Below, piece after piece: positions 15,770-25,438 of a DNA stretch of 64,000 nucleotides (position 1 is its first letter; each line of letters opens with the position of its first letter). The DNA is from Gilvimarinus algae (lineage in GTDB: Bacteria > Pseudomonadota > Gammaproteobacteria > Pseudomonadales > Cellvibrionaceae): the NCBI RefSeq assembly GCF_030518215.1, contig NZ_JAULRT010000052.1, positions 682,001 through 746,000 of the forward strand, given 5' to 3'. The notes beneath the pieces were generated by a model. The model was not told the origin of the DNA, made no database searches, and saw nothing but the letters and a program-made list of their open reading frames with translations. A program made the translations under genes and the position numbers.

Positions 15770-17467
15770 TCAATCGTCACAATGCCAACGGTAAGTCGCC
15801 AGTACGCAGTTGCCCGGCTCGCGATACTCCAGGGTATCACACAGGGTTTCCACCAACTTGAGTCCACGGCCGCTGTAGTCATTGCCACCATCGGATTTTA
15901 ACGAGCTTATATCAAAACCGGCCCCGCTGTCTTCCACGATAATGTTCAAGCAGCCGCCCTCGGCAAAAGTCTGATGCGCGAGAGTGATGCGTATGTAACC
16001 CTCGGTAATTTGCCCGGTGCGCTCTTTGCGAAGCTCGTAGTACCGATCGAAACCATCCGGGTTGTTTTTGAGGTTGGAGTCCAGCCCCAGCACCCCGTGC
16101 TCAAGGGCGTTGGTGTAGAGCTCGGATATCACGGTGTACAAGGTACCACTGTGATTGCGCAGGCCCGGCACCTCTAACAACACACTAAGCAGCAAGGGCA
16201 GCGGATCGAAAATGGCAAAGCTGGAGGGCTTGACCTCAAACGCCAGGCTCCACTCGGCCAGCTGGGACTGTGCCCTCGCCTGAACTGATTTATCGACATA
16301 ATCGAGCGGCGATGGCGCCATTACCAGCTCAATCAGAGACAAATCGTCGCTTTTCTCGCCGCGACCAACAAAGGCCTTGACTTGAGAGAGCACTTCGTCG
16401 AACAACTGCTCACGCTCGGTATTGCGGGCGAAAACGCCGAGCAGCCGCTCCTCGCCAAACATCTCGCCCGCGGTGTTGCGAGCTTCATGGATACCGTCGG
16501 ACCACAAGTAAAGCCTGTCGCCCTCATCCAAATGCAGCAGAGCCGGATCGGCTTTGAAATCCTTGTTGCTTAATACCCCGAGGGGCAGATGCGTCGACTT
16601 GACCTGCTCTATCTCGCCGCCGGCTCGGTAAATATAGGCGGCAGGCAAGCCGCCCGTCCAAATACGCACCGTGTTTTTGCGGAAATTCATATCGACCATG
16701 GTCGCGCAACAAAACAGTCCCACCGGCAGTATGCTTTTCAGTTTGCCGTTAATTTCCGCGAGGATGTCCGTCATGGAAAAGCCTTTGCTCACCATGCCGT
16801 AAAACGTCGTCGCCAGAGGCATGGCCCCGATGGCAGCGGGCAGACCATGCCCGGTAAAGTCCCCAAGCAAAACCATAAGGTTGCCTGCCGGGGTGGTAGA
16901 GGCCACCATTACATCGCCGTTAAACACCGCCAGTGGCGACAAAAAATAGCGCAAATTATTGGTGTTGAGGTGGCCGCCACTGGTGATATTGTCAAACACC
17001 TGCTTGGCAACAGTCTGCTCTTGCAGAAAATGCTCGTTGTGTAGGGCGATTTGATCGCGCTGTTCAAGCATGGTGCGGTTCATCGTCCGCATGCGGTAGA
17101 ACGCCTTGATCTTGGCCTTGAGAATCACCCGGTTGTAGGGTTTGGAGAGAAAGTCATCGCCGCCGGCCTCAAGGCACTTCACCAAAGATTCAGTGTCCGT
17201 CAGCGAGGTGAGAAAAATAATAGGTACCAGCTCTTCGCCGGCCAAGGCTTTAATTCTTCTGGCCGCCTCAAAGCCGTCCATATTCGGCATAAGTGCGTCC
17301 AATAGCACAATGTCCGGCCGCGCCCGATCAAACTGCTCAATCGCCTCAAGACCGTCGCGTGCGCTGACCACGGTGTGGCCCTCCTTGCGTACGATGGTTT
17401 CGAGGATCAGCCGGTCGGTATCGGTATCATCGGCGACCAGTACGGTGATGGCCCGGTCGTCTTTCAT
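15770..17467 (-). CDS. hsbR: Response regulator / PP2C phosphatase / anti-sigma-type kinase HsbR-like
   Basis: A 565-residue three-module regulator. Residues 1-120 are a receiver with Asp57 (IVLLDALMPNMDG). Residues about 165-390 form a SpoIIE-type PP2C phosphatase (VLLGDFTGHGLPAAIGAMPL, LYLWSDGIHEARN, KSDDLSLIELVM). Residues about 425-560 form an RsbW-type ATPase (ISELYTNALEHGVLG, VEDSGAGFDISS, YSGRGLKLVETL). In Pseudomonas, HsbR receives phosphate from HptB and controls the phosphorylation of HsbA. It lies 21 bp downstream of the hsbA-like gene and upstream of hptB, the same trio as in Pseudomonas but placed between fliJ and fliK. Confidence 0.9.
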   Translation of the reverse strand: MKDDRAITVLVADDTDTDRLILETIVRKEGHTVVSARDGLEAIEQFDRARPDIVLLDALMPNMDGFEAARRIKALAGEELVPIIFLTSLTDTESLVKCLEAGGDDFLSKPYNRVILKAKIKAFYRMRTMNRTMLEQRDQIALHNEHFLQEQTVAKQVFDNITSGGHLNTNNLRYFLSPLAVFNGDVMVASTTPAGNLMVLLGDFTGHGLPAAIGAMPLATTFYGMVSKGFSMTDILAEINGKLKSILPVGLFCCATMVDMNFRKNTVRIWTGGLPAAYIYRAGGEIEQVKSTHLPLGVLSNKDFKADPALLHLDEGDRLYLWSDGIHEARNTAGEMFGEERLLGVFARNTEREQLFDEVLSQVKAFVGRGEKSDDLSLIELVMAPSPLDYVDKSVQARAQSQLAEWSLAFEVKPSSFAIFDPLPLLLSVLLEVPGLRNHSGTLYTVISELYTNALEHGVLGLDSNLKNNPDGFDRYYELRKERTGQITEGYIRITLAHQTFAEGGCLNIIVEDSGAGFDISSLKSDGGNDYSGRGLKLVETLCDTLEYREPGNCVLATYRWHCDD

Positions 17468-17488
17468 CAGCTGGCACTCCGGGCCCGG

Positions 17489-17794
17489 TTACTCGATACT
17501 GAACAGCTGTTCAAAGTTGGAAATCGTCAGAATGCGCTTGACGTCGGTACTGGTGTTTTTAATCTGAATACTGGCATTGTCGCCTCCGGCATGGTCCCGC
17601 AACAGCAGAAGCATCCCAAGCGCGGAGCTGTCTAAGTAGGCGGTATCGCTCATATCGATCACATAACGACTGGGTTTGGTGGGGAGGTTTTCGTAGGTGC
17701 CGCGAAAGTCCTGATGAGAGCTGAAATCAAACCGTCCCTTGATGGCGATGGTGAGCTCAGAGCCATCACTGGAAACCGTTGACGAGATTGCCAT
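17489..17794 (-). CDS. hsbA: STAS-domain anti-sigma-factor antagonist HsbA-like
   Basis: A 101-residue STAS protein with the phosphorylatable serine in AYLDSSALGMLLLL (Ser56/Ser57). In Pseudomonas, HsbA binds the anti-sigma factor FlgM or the cyclase HsbD depending on its phosphorylation. Start choice: ATG at 17794 with GAGG upstream; the frame stays open to 17869 but that part looks non-coding. It begins 149 bp from fliJ and is followed closely by hsbR. The specific Hsb role is inferred from operon structure. Confidence 0.85.
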   Translation of the reverse strand: MAISSTVSSDGSELTIAIKGRFDFSSHQDFRGTYENLPTKPSRYVIDMSDTAYLDSSALGMLLLLRDHAGGDNASIQIKNTSTDVKRILTISNFEQLFSIE

Positions 17795-17943
17795 AACGTA
17801 CCTCTTTATCTGGGCTGAAGGAGCATGACCCCTGGTAACCCACGCGCTGCGGGCCTCTCCATGGAGCAAAGCGCCATTTTATATCATAGATTGCGCTGCT
17901 TTCGTCCTCCAAGAATAGACCATTTTGCGCCGCCGCAATAGCT

Positions 17944-18399
17944 CTAACCTACCCCACTGGGCTTGTGCCGACGCGACGCACTGGCCATTTCATCGAGCTG
18001 TTTTTGCAGCTGCTTCTCCACCTCGCGATCCTCTCCCCGGCGTAGGCGAGCGATCAGATCTTCCACGGCCTTGCGCCGCTGGTGCTGTTCATGCCAGTGC
18101 CGCCGGACGGTTTCGAGCTGTTGCTGCAAAGTGGCCAGCTTGCGCTGCTGATCGTCGATCGCACCACCCAAGTGCAATAAAAACTGACTGTAGCGCGACA
18201 GCTCGGCCGGCCCCATACGGGCCTGATCACTGGCGTAATGCCCGAGATAGGTATCGCGGTATTCGGCCAGCTGAGCGAGCTGTTCGGTTTCATTTCTCAC
18301 CAATTCGCTGTGCCGGCTCAGATAGCCGGCGGCCTCTTGCTCGTGCCGCTCGGCCACCATCAGCACCACACCCATACGCTCCGATCGTCTGGCTGCCAC
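17944..18399 (-). CDS. fliJ: Flagellar export chaperone/stalk protein FliJ
   Basis: FliJ is the coiled-coil stalk of the FliHIJ export ATPase and escorts chaperones. The 151-residue protein is almost wholly helical and rich in Gln, Arg and Glu, with long heptad stretches (for example DDQQRKLATLQQQLETVRRH). The start is GTG at 18399 with AGAGGGA upstream, 16 bp from the fliI stop. It is last in the fliEFGHIJ run. Sequence alone is weakly conserved; position makes the assignment firm. Confidence 0.92.
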   Translation of the reverse strand: MAARRSERMGVVLMVAERHEQEAAGYLSRHSELVRNETEQLAQLAEYRDTYLGHYASDQARMGPAELSRYSQFLLHLGGAIDDQQRKLATLQQQLETVRRHWHEQHQRRKAVEDLIARLRRGEDREVEKQLQKQLDEMASASRRHKPSGVG

Positions 18400-18415
18400 C
18401 GCCGCTTCCCTCTAT

Positions 18416-19801
18416 TTAGGTTTGGCGGCGGGCGTGGGCCGCGGCCAGGGGGCTCTCTGACTTTTCCGCAGCCGGCCTGAGCACCGAGCGCAGCGCACTC
18501 ATGGACTCCGGTAGATGAACCGCCTCTTTTAGCCCCTGCTGGATAAACGCCCGCAATTTGGGAAAGCGCTCTATGGCTTCGTCGGTTTGAGGGTCCGAGC
18601 CTGGGCTGTAAGCGCCAATGGCGATCAAATCGCGATTTTGCTGGTAGCGGGACAGCAAGTGTTTAAATTTCTGCATCTGCTTGAGGTGATCATCTTGCAC
18701 AATATTGGGCATAGCCCGGCTGATGGAGGCCTCTATGTCAATTGCTGGGTAGATTCCCTCTTGTGCCAGCTGACGGGAGAGAACGATGTGCCCGTCAAGA
18801 ATGGCCCTGGCGGCGTCTGCGATCGGGTCTTGCAAATCGTCGCCTTCGGTCAATACCGTGTAAAACGCCGTGATCGAACCCTCCCCTTCAGCGGCATTAC
18901 CGGCACGCTCGACCAGCTCGGGAATACGGGCAAAGACCGAGGGCGGATAGCCCTTGGTTGCCGGTGGCTCGCCGATCGCAAGAGAAATTTCACGCTGAGC
19001 CTGAGCAAAGCGAGTGAGCGAGTCCATCAGCAGAAGAACATTGAGCCCCTGGTCTCGGTAGTACTCAGCTACCCGGCTCGCCAGCTGCGAGGCTCGCAAA
19101 CGCATAAGCGGCGCGTCATCGGCCGGCGAGGCGACCACCACGGCTCGCGCCATACCCTCGGCACCGAGGATGTGGTCGATAAACTCCTTGACCTCGCGGC
19201 CACGCTCGCCCACCAGCCCAACCACCACCACATCAGCCGTGGTGTATTTGGTCATCATGCCCATGAGCACACTCTTGCCGACGCCGCTGCCGGCAAACAG
19301 TCCCATGCGCTGGCCACGCCCCACCGTCACCAGGGCGTTGATCGCCCGAATGCCTACATCGAGGGGCTCACTGATTGGGTGCCGACTTAGCGGGTTGATA
19401 TCTCGCGGCACGGCATCGAGAAACTCACCACCTTGCAGTGGCCCTTTGCCGTCGAGCGGCTGGCCCAGACCATTGACCACACGCCCGAGGGTTTGCAGCC
19501 CTATGCGCATGGCCTGGCCGTGCGCCAGAGGAATCACGCGGGCACCGGGTTCAAGCCCCTCGACCCGCTTGACCGGCATTAAATAAATACTCTGGCCGGC
19601 AAAGCCTACCACCTCGGCCTCAACCCGTCGCCCGTCGCGGGAACAGACCACGCACTGGCGTCCCACCGAGACATTGAGCCCCACAGCTTCGAGGGTCAGG
19701 CCAACAGAACGCACCAGTTTGCCCTCGGCCTCAGGCACAATGGGCGCCGGGTCCGGGAAATAGGGCCGCAAGCGATACCAGAGGTCGCGCCTTTCACCCA
19801 T
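18416..19801 (-). CDS. fliI: Flagellum-specific export ATPase FliI
   Basis: FliI hydrolyses ATP to promote loading of export substrates. The 461-residue protein is an F1-beta-like ATPase with Walker [18 protein letters not shown], Walker [21 protein letters not shown] and [17 protein letters not shown]. Start choice: ATG at 19801 with GGGGAG seven bases upstream, overlapping the fliH stop by 8 bp. The frame remains open to 20002, but that extension overlaps fliH and does not look like FliI. It is flanked by fliH and fliJ. Confidence 0.97.
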   Translation of the reverse strand: MGERRDLWYRLRPYFPDPAPIVPEAEGKLVRSVGLTLEAVGLNVSVGRQCVVCSRDGRRVEAEVVGFAGQSIYLMPVKRVEGLEPGARVIPLAHGQAMRIGLQTLGRVVNGLGQPLDGKGPLQGGEFLDAVPRDINPLSRHPISEPLDVGIRAINALVTVGRGQRMGLFAGSGVGKSVLMGMMTKYTTADVVVVGLVGERGREVKEFIDHILGAEGMARAVVVASPADDAPLMRLRASQLASRVAEYYRDQGLNVLLLMDSLTRFAQAQREISLAIGEPPATKGYPPSVFARIPELVERAGNAAEGEGSITAFYTVLTEGDDLQDPIADAARAILDGHIVLSRQLAQEGIYPAIDIEASISRAMPNIVQDDHLKQMQKFKHLLSRYQQNRDLIAIGAYSPGSDPQTDEAIERFPKLRAFIQQGLKEAVHLPESMSALRSVLRPAAEKSESPLAAAHARRQT

Positions 19802-20669
19802 GGGGGGGCTCCCCGTCTCCGTCAAGATCGCCAATACTCGATGAAGGCTCATCGGGTGTTGGGATAGGATCGTCGGGAACTTGTTGGGCGGCGTCTTCCG
19901 GGCTTGCGAGCAATGCCTCATCGGAGGTTTTTTCATCGACTTCCTGTTGCGATAAAAAGCGCTCGATGACTTCTTCCAGGCGCCGCTCGACGGAGTAATC
20001 AACGTGGCTGTCGCGGGTCGACACTTTGACGCCTCCCGGCGTCAGGTCGGGATCGGGGTGAAAATGCCAGTCCAGTGAATGATCCTTACTGTAGGCCTCG
20101 ACCACCGCCAGATCTTCCGGGTTGAGATGCACTGTCATAACTTCACTGCCGGCGGGCAGCGCGGCGATACTCTGTCTGACCAGCGCCAGAATGTCACCGG
20201 AGTCGGTCGTTAGCTCGCGCATCACCACGGCCCGCGTCATACGGCCCACCATATTGAGAAGCAGTTTTTCGAGTTTTTCGTCCTGGTCGTTGAGCGGTCG
20301 GCTAAAGGCCTCGACCAGCGACTGAAAGGTTTTCTGTTCGGCCACTAGTTGCTGGCGCATATCCAAGGCGCCCTGCTGCTGGCCGCTGAGATAGCCCTCG
20401 TCATAGCCGGTTTTAAAACCGTCTTCGCGGCCCTTGGCAAAACCTTCCTGCTCGGCCTGGCCAACAATCTCGGCCAGCTGCTCGGCTGTCATGCCACCGG
20501 ACGGGAGATTATCAAGCTCCACGTCTTCAATGGATTCGTCGGCTTGGCGCCCTTTATTTTTGTCGGCACTGACCACCGAGCCGTCATCGCCGATAACCGG
20601 CATGGCCCAGCTTCGCCAGTGGTCGGCGCTCTCAGCCGGAATTCGGTTGGGATTGGCCTTTTCGCCCAT
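19794..20669 (-). CDS. fliH: Flagellar assembly protein FliH
   Basis: FliH is the peripheral stator-like regulator of the FliI ATPase. The 291-residue protein has a conserved Trp-containing N-terminus ([15 protein letters not shown]), a Gly-rich repeat helix of GxxxG type ([20 protein letters not shown], about residues 77-96), and a C-terminal domain ([31 protein letters not shown]). It extends into an acidic Pro-rich tail after residue 245, making it somewhat longer than the usual 230-270 residues. It follows fliG by 19 bp and overlaps fliI. Confidence 0.93.
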   Translation of the reverse strand: MGEKANPNRIPAESADHWRSWAMPVIGDDGSVVSADKNKGRQADESIEDVELDNLPSGGMTAEQLAEIVGQAEQEGFAKGREDGFKTGYDEGYLSGQQQGALDMRQQLVAEQKTFQSLVEAFSRPLNDQDEKLEKLLLNMVGRMTRAVVMRELTTDSGDILALVRQSIAALPAGSEVMTVHLNPEDLAVVEAYSKDHSLDWHFHPDPDLTPGGVKVSTRDSHVDYSVERRLEEVIERFLSQQEVDEKTSDEALLASPEDAAQQVPDDPIPTPDEPSSSIGDLDGDGEPPHG

Positions 20670-20688
20670 AACGTATACCTAGGGCCTG

Positions 20689-21711
20689 CTACAGCATCTG
20701 CTCGCCACTGCCGCCAAGCACGATTTCGCCGGCATCGGCCATACGCCGCGCAATGGTAAGAATTTCTTTCTGCGCAGCTTCCACTTCGGACACCCGGACC
20801 GGCCCTTTGACCTCCAGATCGTCGCGCAACAGTTCGGCCGCCCGCTTGGACATGTTTTTGAAGATTTTTTCCTGCAGATCGTTGTCGGCCCCTTTGAGGG
20901 CGACAATCAATACCTCCGAAGAGACCTCCCGCAGCAACATTTGAATACCACGATCGTCCACATCTTTGAGGTTGTCGAAGACGAACATTAAATCCTGAAT
21001 CTGATTGCCCATGTCTTCGTCCACCTCTTTGATGGCATCCATCAGCTCGGCTTCGATACCGCCGTCGAGGTGATTCATAATTTCAGCCGCTACCTTGTAG
21101 CCGCCCATGGCTTTGGTCTGAGAGCCGGCCTTGCCGGAGAATTGTTTTTCCAGAATATCGTTCAACTCTTGCAGCGCACTCGGCTGAACCGTATCCAGCG
21201 AGGCGACACGCATCATAATATCGATCCGCACTTTCTCGGGAAAATAAGCGAGGATTTCCGCCGACTGGTCAGCGTCCAAGTAGGCGATAACAATGGCCTG
21301 AATCTGCGGATGCTCATTGCGAATAATATCCGCCACTGAGCGCGCTTCCATCCACTTGAGCGTGTCCAGCCCAGTGGTGTTGCCGCCGAGCAGAATCCGG
21401 TCCACCAGCGAGTTGGCCTTGTCTTCACCGAGCGCGGTCACCAGCATGTTGCGAATATAGTTGTCCGCCCCCATGCCGAGCCCCGTGAGGTTGCGCGCCT
21501 CTTCCAGAAAATTCTGCATGACCGATTGCACGTCGCGCTGTTGGACGTTGGTGAGGGTCGACATGGCCGCGCCTATGCGCTGTACTTCCTTGGGGCCCAT
21601 GTGCTTGAGCACTTCGGCGGCGTCCTGTTCACCAAGTGACATGAGCAGGATCGCAGCTTGATCCACATAGCTCATTTTGGTCGCTGGCGTCTGCTCGTTT
21701 TTTTCGGCCAC
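20689..21711 (-). CDS. fliG: Flagellar motor switch protein FliG
   Basis: FliG couples stator movement to rotor torque. The 340-residue protein carries the N-terminal FliF-binding domain (DQAAILLMSLGEQDAAEVLKHMG), the middle EHPQ motif (RNEHPQIQAIVIAYLDADQS), and the C-terminal torque domain with the charged helix DDRGIQMLLREVSSEVLIVA. Start is GTG at 21711, five bases downstream of the fliF stop, giving an N-terminus similar in length to Pseudomonas FliG. An internal ATG (MSYVDQAA) is less likely. Confidence 0.96.
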   Translation of the reverse strand: MAEKNEQTPATKMSYVDQAAILLMSLGEQDAAEVLKHMGPKEVQRIGAAMSTLTNVQQRDVQSVMQNFLEEARNLTGLGMGADNYIRNMLVTALGEDKANSLVDRILLGGNTTGLDTLKWMEARSVADIIRNEHPQIQAIVIAYLDADQSAEILAYFPEKVRIDIMMRVASLDTVQPSALQELNDILEKQFSGKAGSQTKAMGGYKVAAEIMNHLDGGIEAELMDAIKEVDEDMGNQIQDLMFVFDNLKDVDDRGIQMLLREVSSEVLIVALKGADNDLQEKIFKNMSKRAAELLRDDLEVKGPVRVSEVEAAQKEILTIARRMADAGEIVLGGSGEQML

Positions 21712-21716
21712 GGTCT

Positions 21717-23417
21717 TTACTCGTCTTTGTTAATCCAGGATTTTACCACCTGTGCGACCCGGCCCGGGTCTTCGGCAATCAATCCCTTAATGGCATTGAG
21801 TTGCTGCTCATAGCCTTCCTCCGGCCCCGGCAGGGCTACCGCTCCGCCGGTCAAGGTGACCGAATCTCCGGACAGGTCGCCGCCGAGACCAGCCGCCTCA
21901 AGTGCGGCCAACTGACGCGCCTCTTCTTCATCCGCCGCTTCGGAGCCGGACCGGGCGATGGTTTTCAGCACCGGCCGCAGGAGCCCGAAAATCAGCGCGA
22001 GAATCAGCAGAAAACCCACCAGCGGCTTGATATAGGGAATTAACCACTCCTGTTGCCACCAGGGTAGCTCTACCACTTCAGCCTCGGCCTCAGTGCGGGC
22101 AAAGAAGGGAGAGTTAACCACATTGACGCTGTCACCGCGGGCGGCGGAAAACCCTACCGCGTCACGCACGAGCATCGTCAAGCGCTCCAGCTCCTGCTCC
22201 GTCCAGGGTTCGCGAACGGCCTCACCCTCGGCATTGGTGCCCATCTTATCATCCAGCACCACCGCCACGCTCAATCTTTCGATATTGCCCTGCTGACGTC
22301 GAGTGTAGCTGATGGTCCGATCCACCTCATAGTTGCGGGTGACGTCCTCGCGACTGTGCTGCACCGGGGTCTCCTGCACCGGCAGGCCTGTGGCGGGGTC
22401 GATTTGCTGGGGCGCAGCACCGTCTGCGGGTGGCTGATTGGTCAGAGCACCGGGAATGCCGCCCAGGGCATTTTCGCCAATGCGCCGCTCATTCTGGGTG
22501 TGCTCGCTGCGTACCGCCGGCTGCTCATCGTCATAGATTTCCTGGGCCTGCTCCACGGCAGTAAAGTCCACCGCAGCACTGACCTCGGCGCGAAAGTTAC
22601 CACTGCCCACCACCGGTTCCAGAATACTGTTGACACGTGTCAGCAAGCTGTCTTCAAGATTTTCCGTATACTGACGCTGCTTATCGGCGAGAATCAGCTC
22701 CGGCGAGTCCTCTCCAGTGGAGAGCAAGTTGCCGTGCTGATCAATGACGGTCACGTCTTCGTTCTTAAGTTCGCTGATGCTAGAGGCCACCAGGTTGGCA
22801 ATGGCTTTTACCTGGCGCGGCTCAACCTCGCGGCCGGGGTAAACCTCAAGAAATACCGAGGCGGTAGGCTTGCGTGCATCACGGACAAAAACACTGCGCT
22901 TGGGCAGCGCCAGGTGCACTCTGGCGGTCCGCACCGTGTGAATGCTCATGATGGTCCGGGCAAGTTCGCCCTCGAGACTGCGGTGATAGCGAGCGTTCTC
23001 GATAAACTGGCTGGTGCCCAGCGCTTGCTCTTTTTCCAGCAGCTCAAAGCCGACCGACTGATTACTGCCAATGCCCATCTCGGCCAACTTCATGCGCGCG
23101 GTATGAATGTTTTCTGTGGTGACCAGCAGCGCCCCTGTTGACGGCTCGATTTTATACGGAATTTGATTCTGCTCGAGAATATCCACCACCTGTGAGGAAT
23201 CCAGCCGGTCCAGGCTGCCGTACAGGGGTTTATAGTCTTCACCCTGACTCCAGAGCACGGCGTAAAAGCCAATGGCTACCGAGGCTGCCAAGCCGATCAT
23301 CAAACCGACTTGCCGCAACAGCGTCAGGTTGCTGAAACCCTCAACCAAGTCGCTGCCAGAGCGGGGGGATCTTTCCGAAACTTCAGCGGGTACATCAGCG
23401 CTTTGTGCTTGAGCCAT
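21717..23417 (-). CDS. fliF: Flagellar MS-ring protein FliF
   Basis: FliF forms the MS ring in the inner membrane. The 566-residue protein has two membrane segments (VGLMIGLAASVAIGFYAVLW near residues 35-54 and LIPYIKPLVGFLLILALIFG near 465-485) flanking a large periplasmic region. That region includes ring-building motifs (LEGELARTIMSIHTVRTARV, ASVFLEVYPG). The short cytoplasmic C-terminus (VAQVVKSWINKDE) binds FliG. The middle insert around residues 320-350 is rich in Pro and Gln. ATG at 23417, 17 bp after fliE. Confidence 0.96.
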   Translation of the reverse strand: MAQAQSADVPAEVSERSPRSGSDLVEGFSNLTLLRQVGLMIGLAASVAIGFYAVLWSQGEDYKPLYGSLDRLDSSQVVDILEQNQIPYKIEPSTGALLVTTENIHTARMKLAEMGIGSNQSVGFELLEKEQALGTSQFIENARYHRSLEGELARTIMSIHTVRTARVHLALPKRSVFVRDARKPTASVFLEVYPGREVEPRQVKAIANLVASSISELKNEDVTVIDQHGNLLSTGEDSPELILADKQRQYTENLEDSLLTRVNSILEPVVGSGNFRAEVSAAVDFTAVEQAQEIYDDEQPAVRSEHTQNERRIGENALGGIPGALTNQPPADGAAPQQIDPATGLPVQETPVQHSREDVTRNYEVDRTISYTRRQQGNIERLSVAVVLDDKMGTNAEGEAVREPWTEQELERLTMLVRDAVGFSAARGDSVNVVNSPFFARTEAEAEVVELPWWQQEWLIPYIKPLVGFLLILALIFGLLRPVLKTIARSGSEAADEEEARQLAALEAAGLGGDLSGDSVTLTGGAVALPGPEEGYEQQLNAIKGLIAEDPGRVAQVVKSWINKDE

Positions 23418-23434
23418 GATTTATCCACCCCAGA

Positions 23435-23800
23435 TTAAATTGGCATATTCATAATGTCGCGGTAGGCTTCTACCAGTTTGTTGCGCACCTGCACGGCCGC
23501 CTCAAAAGACACGCTGGCTTTTTGCGAGGCGATCATGACGTCGGTAATGTCGACATTTTTATCGCCGCGCTGATAGGCCTCCGCCAAATCACCGGCGCTT
23601 TGTTGCACCTCATTCACCTTGTTAACCGCCTGGGTCATCACCTCGGAGAAGCCGGGAACCTGACGATTCTCCTGAACGCGATCCAGACGCTCGGTGCGGT
23701 TCAGCTCGTTCAGCGCCTGAGGCTTCTGAAATGCTTGGGTCTGCGCTTTCATGGCCCGCATTTCATTGAGAAGGTTGTTGATATCCACTCGATTGGTCAT
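23435..23800 (-). CDS. fliE: Flagellar hook-basal body protein FliE
   Basis: FliE joins the MS ring to the proximal rod and is the first rod protein exported. The 121-residue protein has the family C-terminal block [20 protein letters not shown] followed by [19 protein letters not shown], ending as FliE proteins do. It opens the fliEFGHIJ operon. The upstream gap of 174 bp holds a weak sigma-54 candidate (23881-23896) and the hairpin after fleR. ATG at 23800. Confidence 0.95.
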   Translation of the reverse strand: MTNRVDINNLLNEMRAMKAQTQAFQKPQALNELNRTERLDRVQENRQVPGFSEVMTQAVNKVNEVQQSAGDLAEAYQRGDKNVDITDVMIASQKASVSFEAAVQVRNKLVEAYRDIMNMPI

Positions 23801-23880
23801 GACACCATCACTCTTTATTCACCCCGACTGCGACGAAAATTTGGCAGTCAGGCCAATTTATCGGCATTTAGCAGTTCAAG

Positions 23881-23896
23881 TGCACAAAGTGGGCCA
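23881..23896 (-). promoter_or_regulatory. Possible sigma-54 promoter of fliE (weak)
   Basis: Minus-strand TGGCCC-ACTTT-GTGCA: GG and GC are spaced correctly, but there is one mismatch in each element compared with TGGCAC-N5-TTGCA. It is 80 bp upstream of the fliE start, which is a reasonable distance. Confidence 0.45.
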
Positions 23897-23947
23897 GAGT
23901 TTGCCGATGGCAATTGTTTGCCGGTATGAACAACAAGAGAAGTGTCA

Positions 23948-23966
23948 GAGGCGGCCAAGCCGCCTC
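23948..23966 (-). terminator. Hairpin after fleR
   Basis: GC-rich 8-bp stem GAGGCGGC / GCCGCCTC with a 3-base loop, 8 bp past the fleR stop. The downstream side on the minus strand (TGACACTTCTC) is only mildly T-rich, so its efficiency is uncertain. It separates fleSR from fliE. Confidence 0.55.
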
Positions 23967-23974
23967 AGGGGAAC

Positions 23975-25426
23975 TTAAATATCGAGGGCGTAACCCTCGT
24001 CTTTCAGGCGGGCAATCTTGTAGCGAAGGGTACGGGCGCTGATACCGAGGCGGTCAGCGGTGTTCTTGCGGCTACCGCGCTCGCTCAGCAATGTGCTGCG
24101 TATAATCTCAAATTCACGCTGGCGTAAATCACTGCCAAGCACGGGCATAGCGGGTTCTTCCCGCTCAGCTACGAGCGCCTCCTCATTGATTGAGGGCTGC
24201 GCACTGACTCTGGCTTGCGGTATCGAACGCGGCTCCATAAGACTAGGCTTGGCACTGTAACGTGCCTCTTCCACCAGCCCCAGATCCGCAGCGCTTATCA
24301 CCTTGCCCGGCTGTAAAATCAACGCGCGCTGCATCACATTATCCAACTCGCGCACATTGCCGGGCCAGCGGTACTCGGCCAGTGCGATACGCGCACACTG
24401 ATCGAGGCGAACCCCCGAGCGCTTTTGTTTTTTGGCGTGCTTGGCCAGCAGCTTTTCAGCCAGGGGCACGATGTCTTCGACCCGATCGCGCAGTGGCGCC
24501 CACTGAAGGGGTAAAATACTCAGTCGATAGTAAAGGTCTTCACGGAATTGACCCTCCATAACCGCTTCGCGCATATCCCGGTTGGAAGTAGCGATAACGC
24601 GAACGTCCAGCGAAATGGTTTTCCGCCCGCCCAGGCGCTCTACCTCGCGCTCCTGTAACACACGCAACAACTTGGCTTGTAGGCCAATGTCCATTTCCGA
24701 TATTTCATCCAGCAGCAAGGTCCCGCCATTGGCCTGCTCAAACTTGCCCGGCGCGCTGGTGTGCGCGCCGGTGTAGGCGCCTTTTTCATGACCAAAGAGC
24801 GTCGCTTCCAACATGTTTTCGGGGATGGCGGCGCAATTGATGGCAATAAAAGGCTTGTCCGCCCTGGGCGAATGGTCGTGGATGTAGCGCGCGAGCACTT
24901 CCTTACCTGTACCCGACTCACCGATGACCAATACAGTCGATTCTGATTGGGCAACGCGCTGAGCCAGCTGCAACAGTTTTTTGCTCGACTCGGCCTCGGC
25001 CACAGGTTCGTCTTTGGCAAGACCGACCGCGCCGAGATGTCGACCCACGGTCTCCAATAAGGTTTCGGGATCAAAGGGCTTGACCAGATAGTCAACGGCC
25101 CCTTCTTTGATGGCAGCGACCGAATCGGCGATGCTCGCATAGGCGGTCATTAGCAGCAGAGGGATATGCGCAAACTCCGTTTTGACCTGACGTAACAAAT
25201 CGTAACCGGACATGGTGCCCATATTGACGTCCGATACGATCAGACGGATATCGCTTTCCCGGCGCAAACACAGCATTGCCTGCTCGGCGCTCTCGGCTTC
25301 GCAGACGGCATAGTCAGACAACGCCAGGGTGTCGACCAAAGCCTCTCGCAAAGAGGGGTCGTCTTCTACCACCAGCACTTTCGCGGCGGTGGTGTCTTGT
25401 GATAACTGCACAGCGGTATTATCCAT
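23975..25426 (-). CDS. fleR: Sigma-54-dependent response regulator FleR
   Basis: FleR activates class III (hook and basal body) promoters with sigma-54 after phosphorylation by FleS. The 483-residue protein has a receiver (residues about 17-130, with the phospho-Asp in LIVSDVNMGTMSG), an AAA+ domain with Walker A GESGTGKE and the sigma-54 contact loop KGAYTGAHTS (GAYTGA instead of GAFTGA), and a Fis-type helix-turn-helix at the C-terminus (NTADRLGISARTLRYKIARL). It is 12 bp downstream of fleS and followed by fliE, as in Pseudomonas. Confidence 0.95.
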   Translation of the reverse strand: MDNTAVQLSQDTTAAKVLVVEDDPSLREALVDTLALSDYAVCEAESAEQAMLCLRRESDIRLIVSDVNMGTMSGYDLLRQVKTEFAHIPLLLMTAYASIADSVAAIKEGAVDYLVKPFDPETLLETVGRHLGAVGLAKDEPVAEAESSKKLLQLAQRVAQSESTVLVIGESGTGKEVLARYIHDHSPRADKPFIAINCAAIPENMLEATLFGHEKGAYTGAHTSAPGKFEQANGGTLLLDEISEMDIGLQAKLLRVLQEREVERLGGRKTISLDVRVIATSNRDMREAVMEGQFREDLYYRLSILPLQWAPLRDRVEDIVPLAEKLLAKHAKKQKRSGVRLDQCARIALAEYRWPGNVRELDNVMQRALILQPGKVISAADLGLVEEARYSAKPSLMEPRSIPQARVSAQPSINEEALVAEREEPAMPVLGSDLRQREFEIIRSTLLSERGSRKNTADRLGISARTLRYKIARLKDEGYALDI

Positions 25427-25438
25427 AGGTCTACCCTA

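Noticed and set aside
19801-20002. N-terminal extension of fliI into fliH
   Set aside because: The extra 67 residues overlap fliH in another frame, lack FliI similarity, and the ATG at 19801 has a good ribosome site. Similar extensions of ttcA (to 57863), trpS (to 62892), hptB (to 15720) and hsbA (to 17869) were trimmed for the same reasons.
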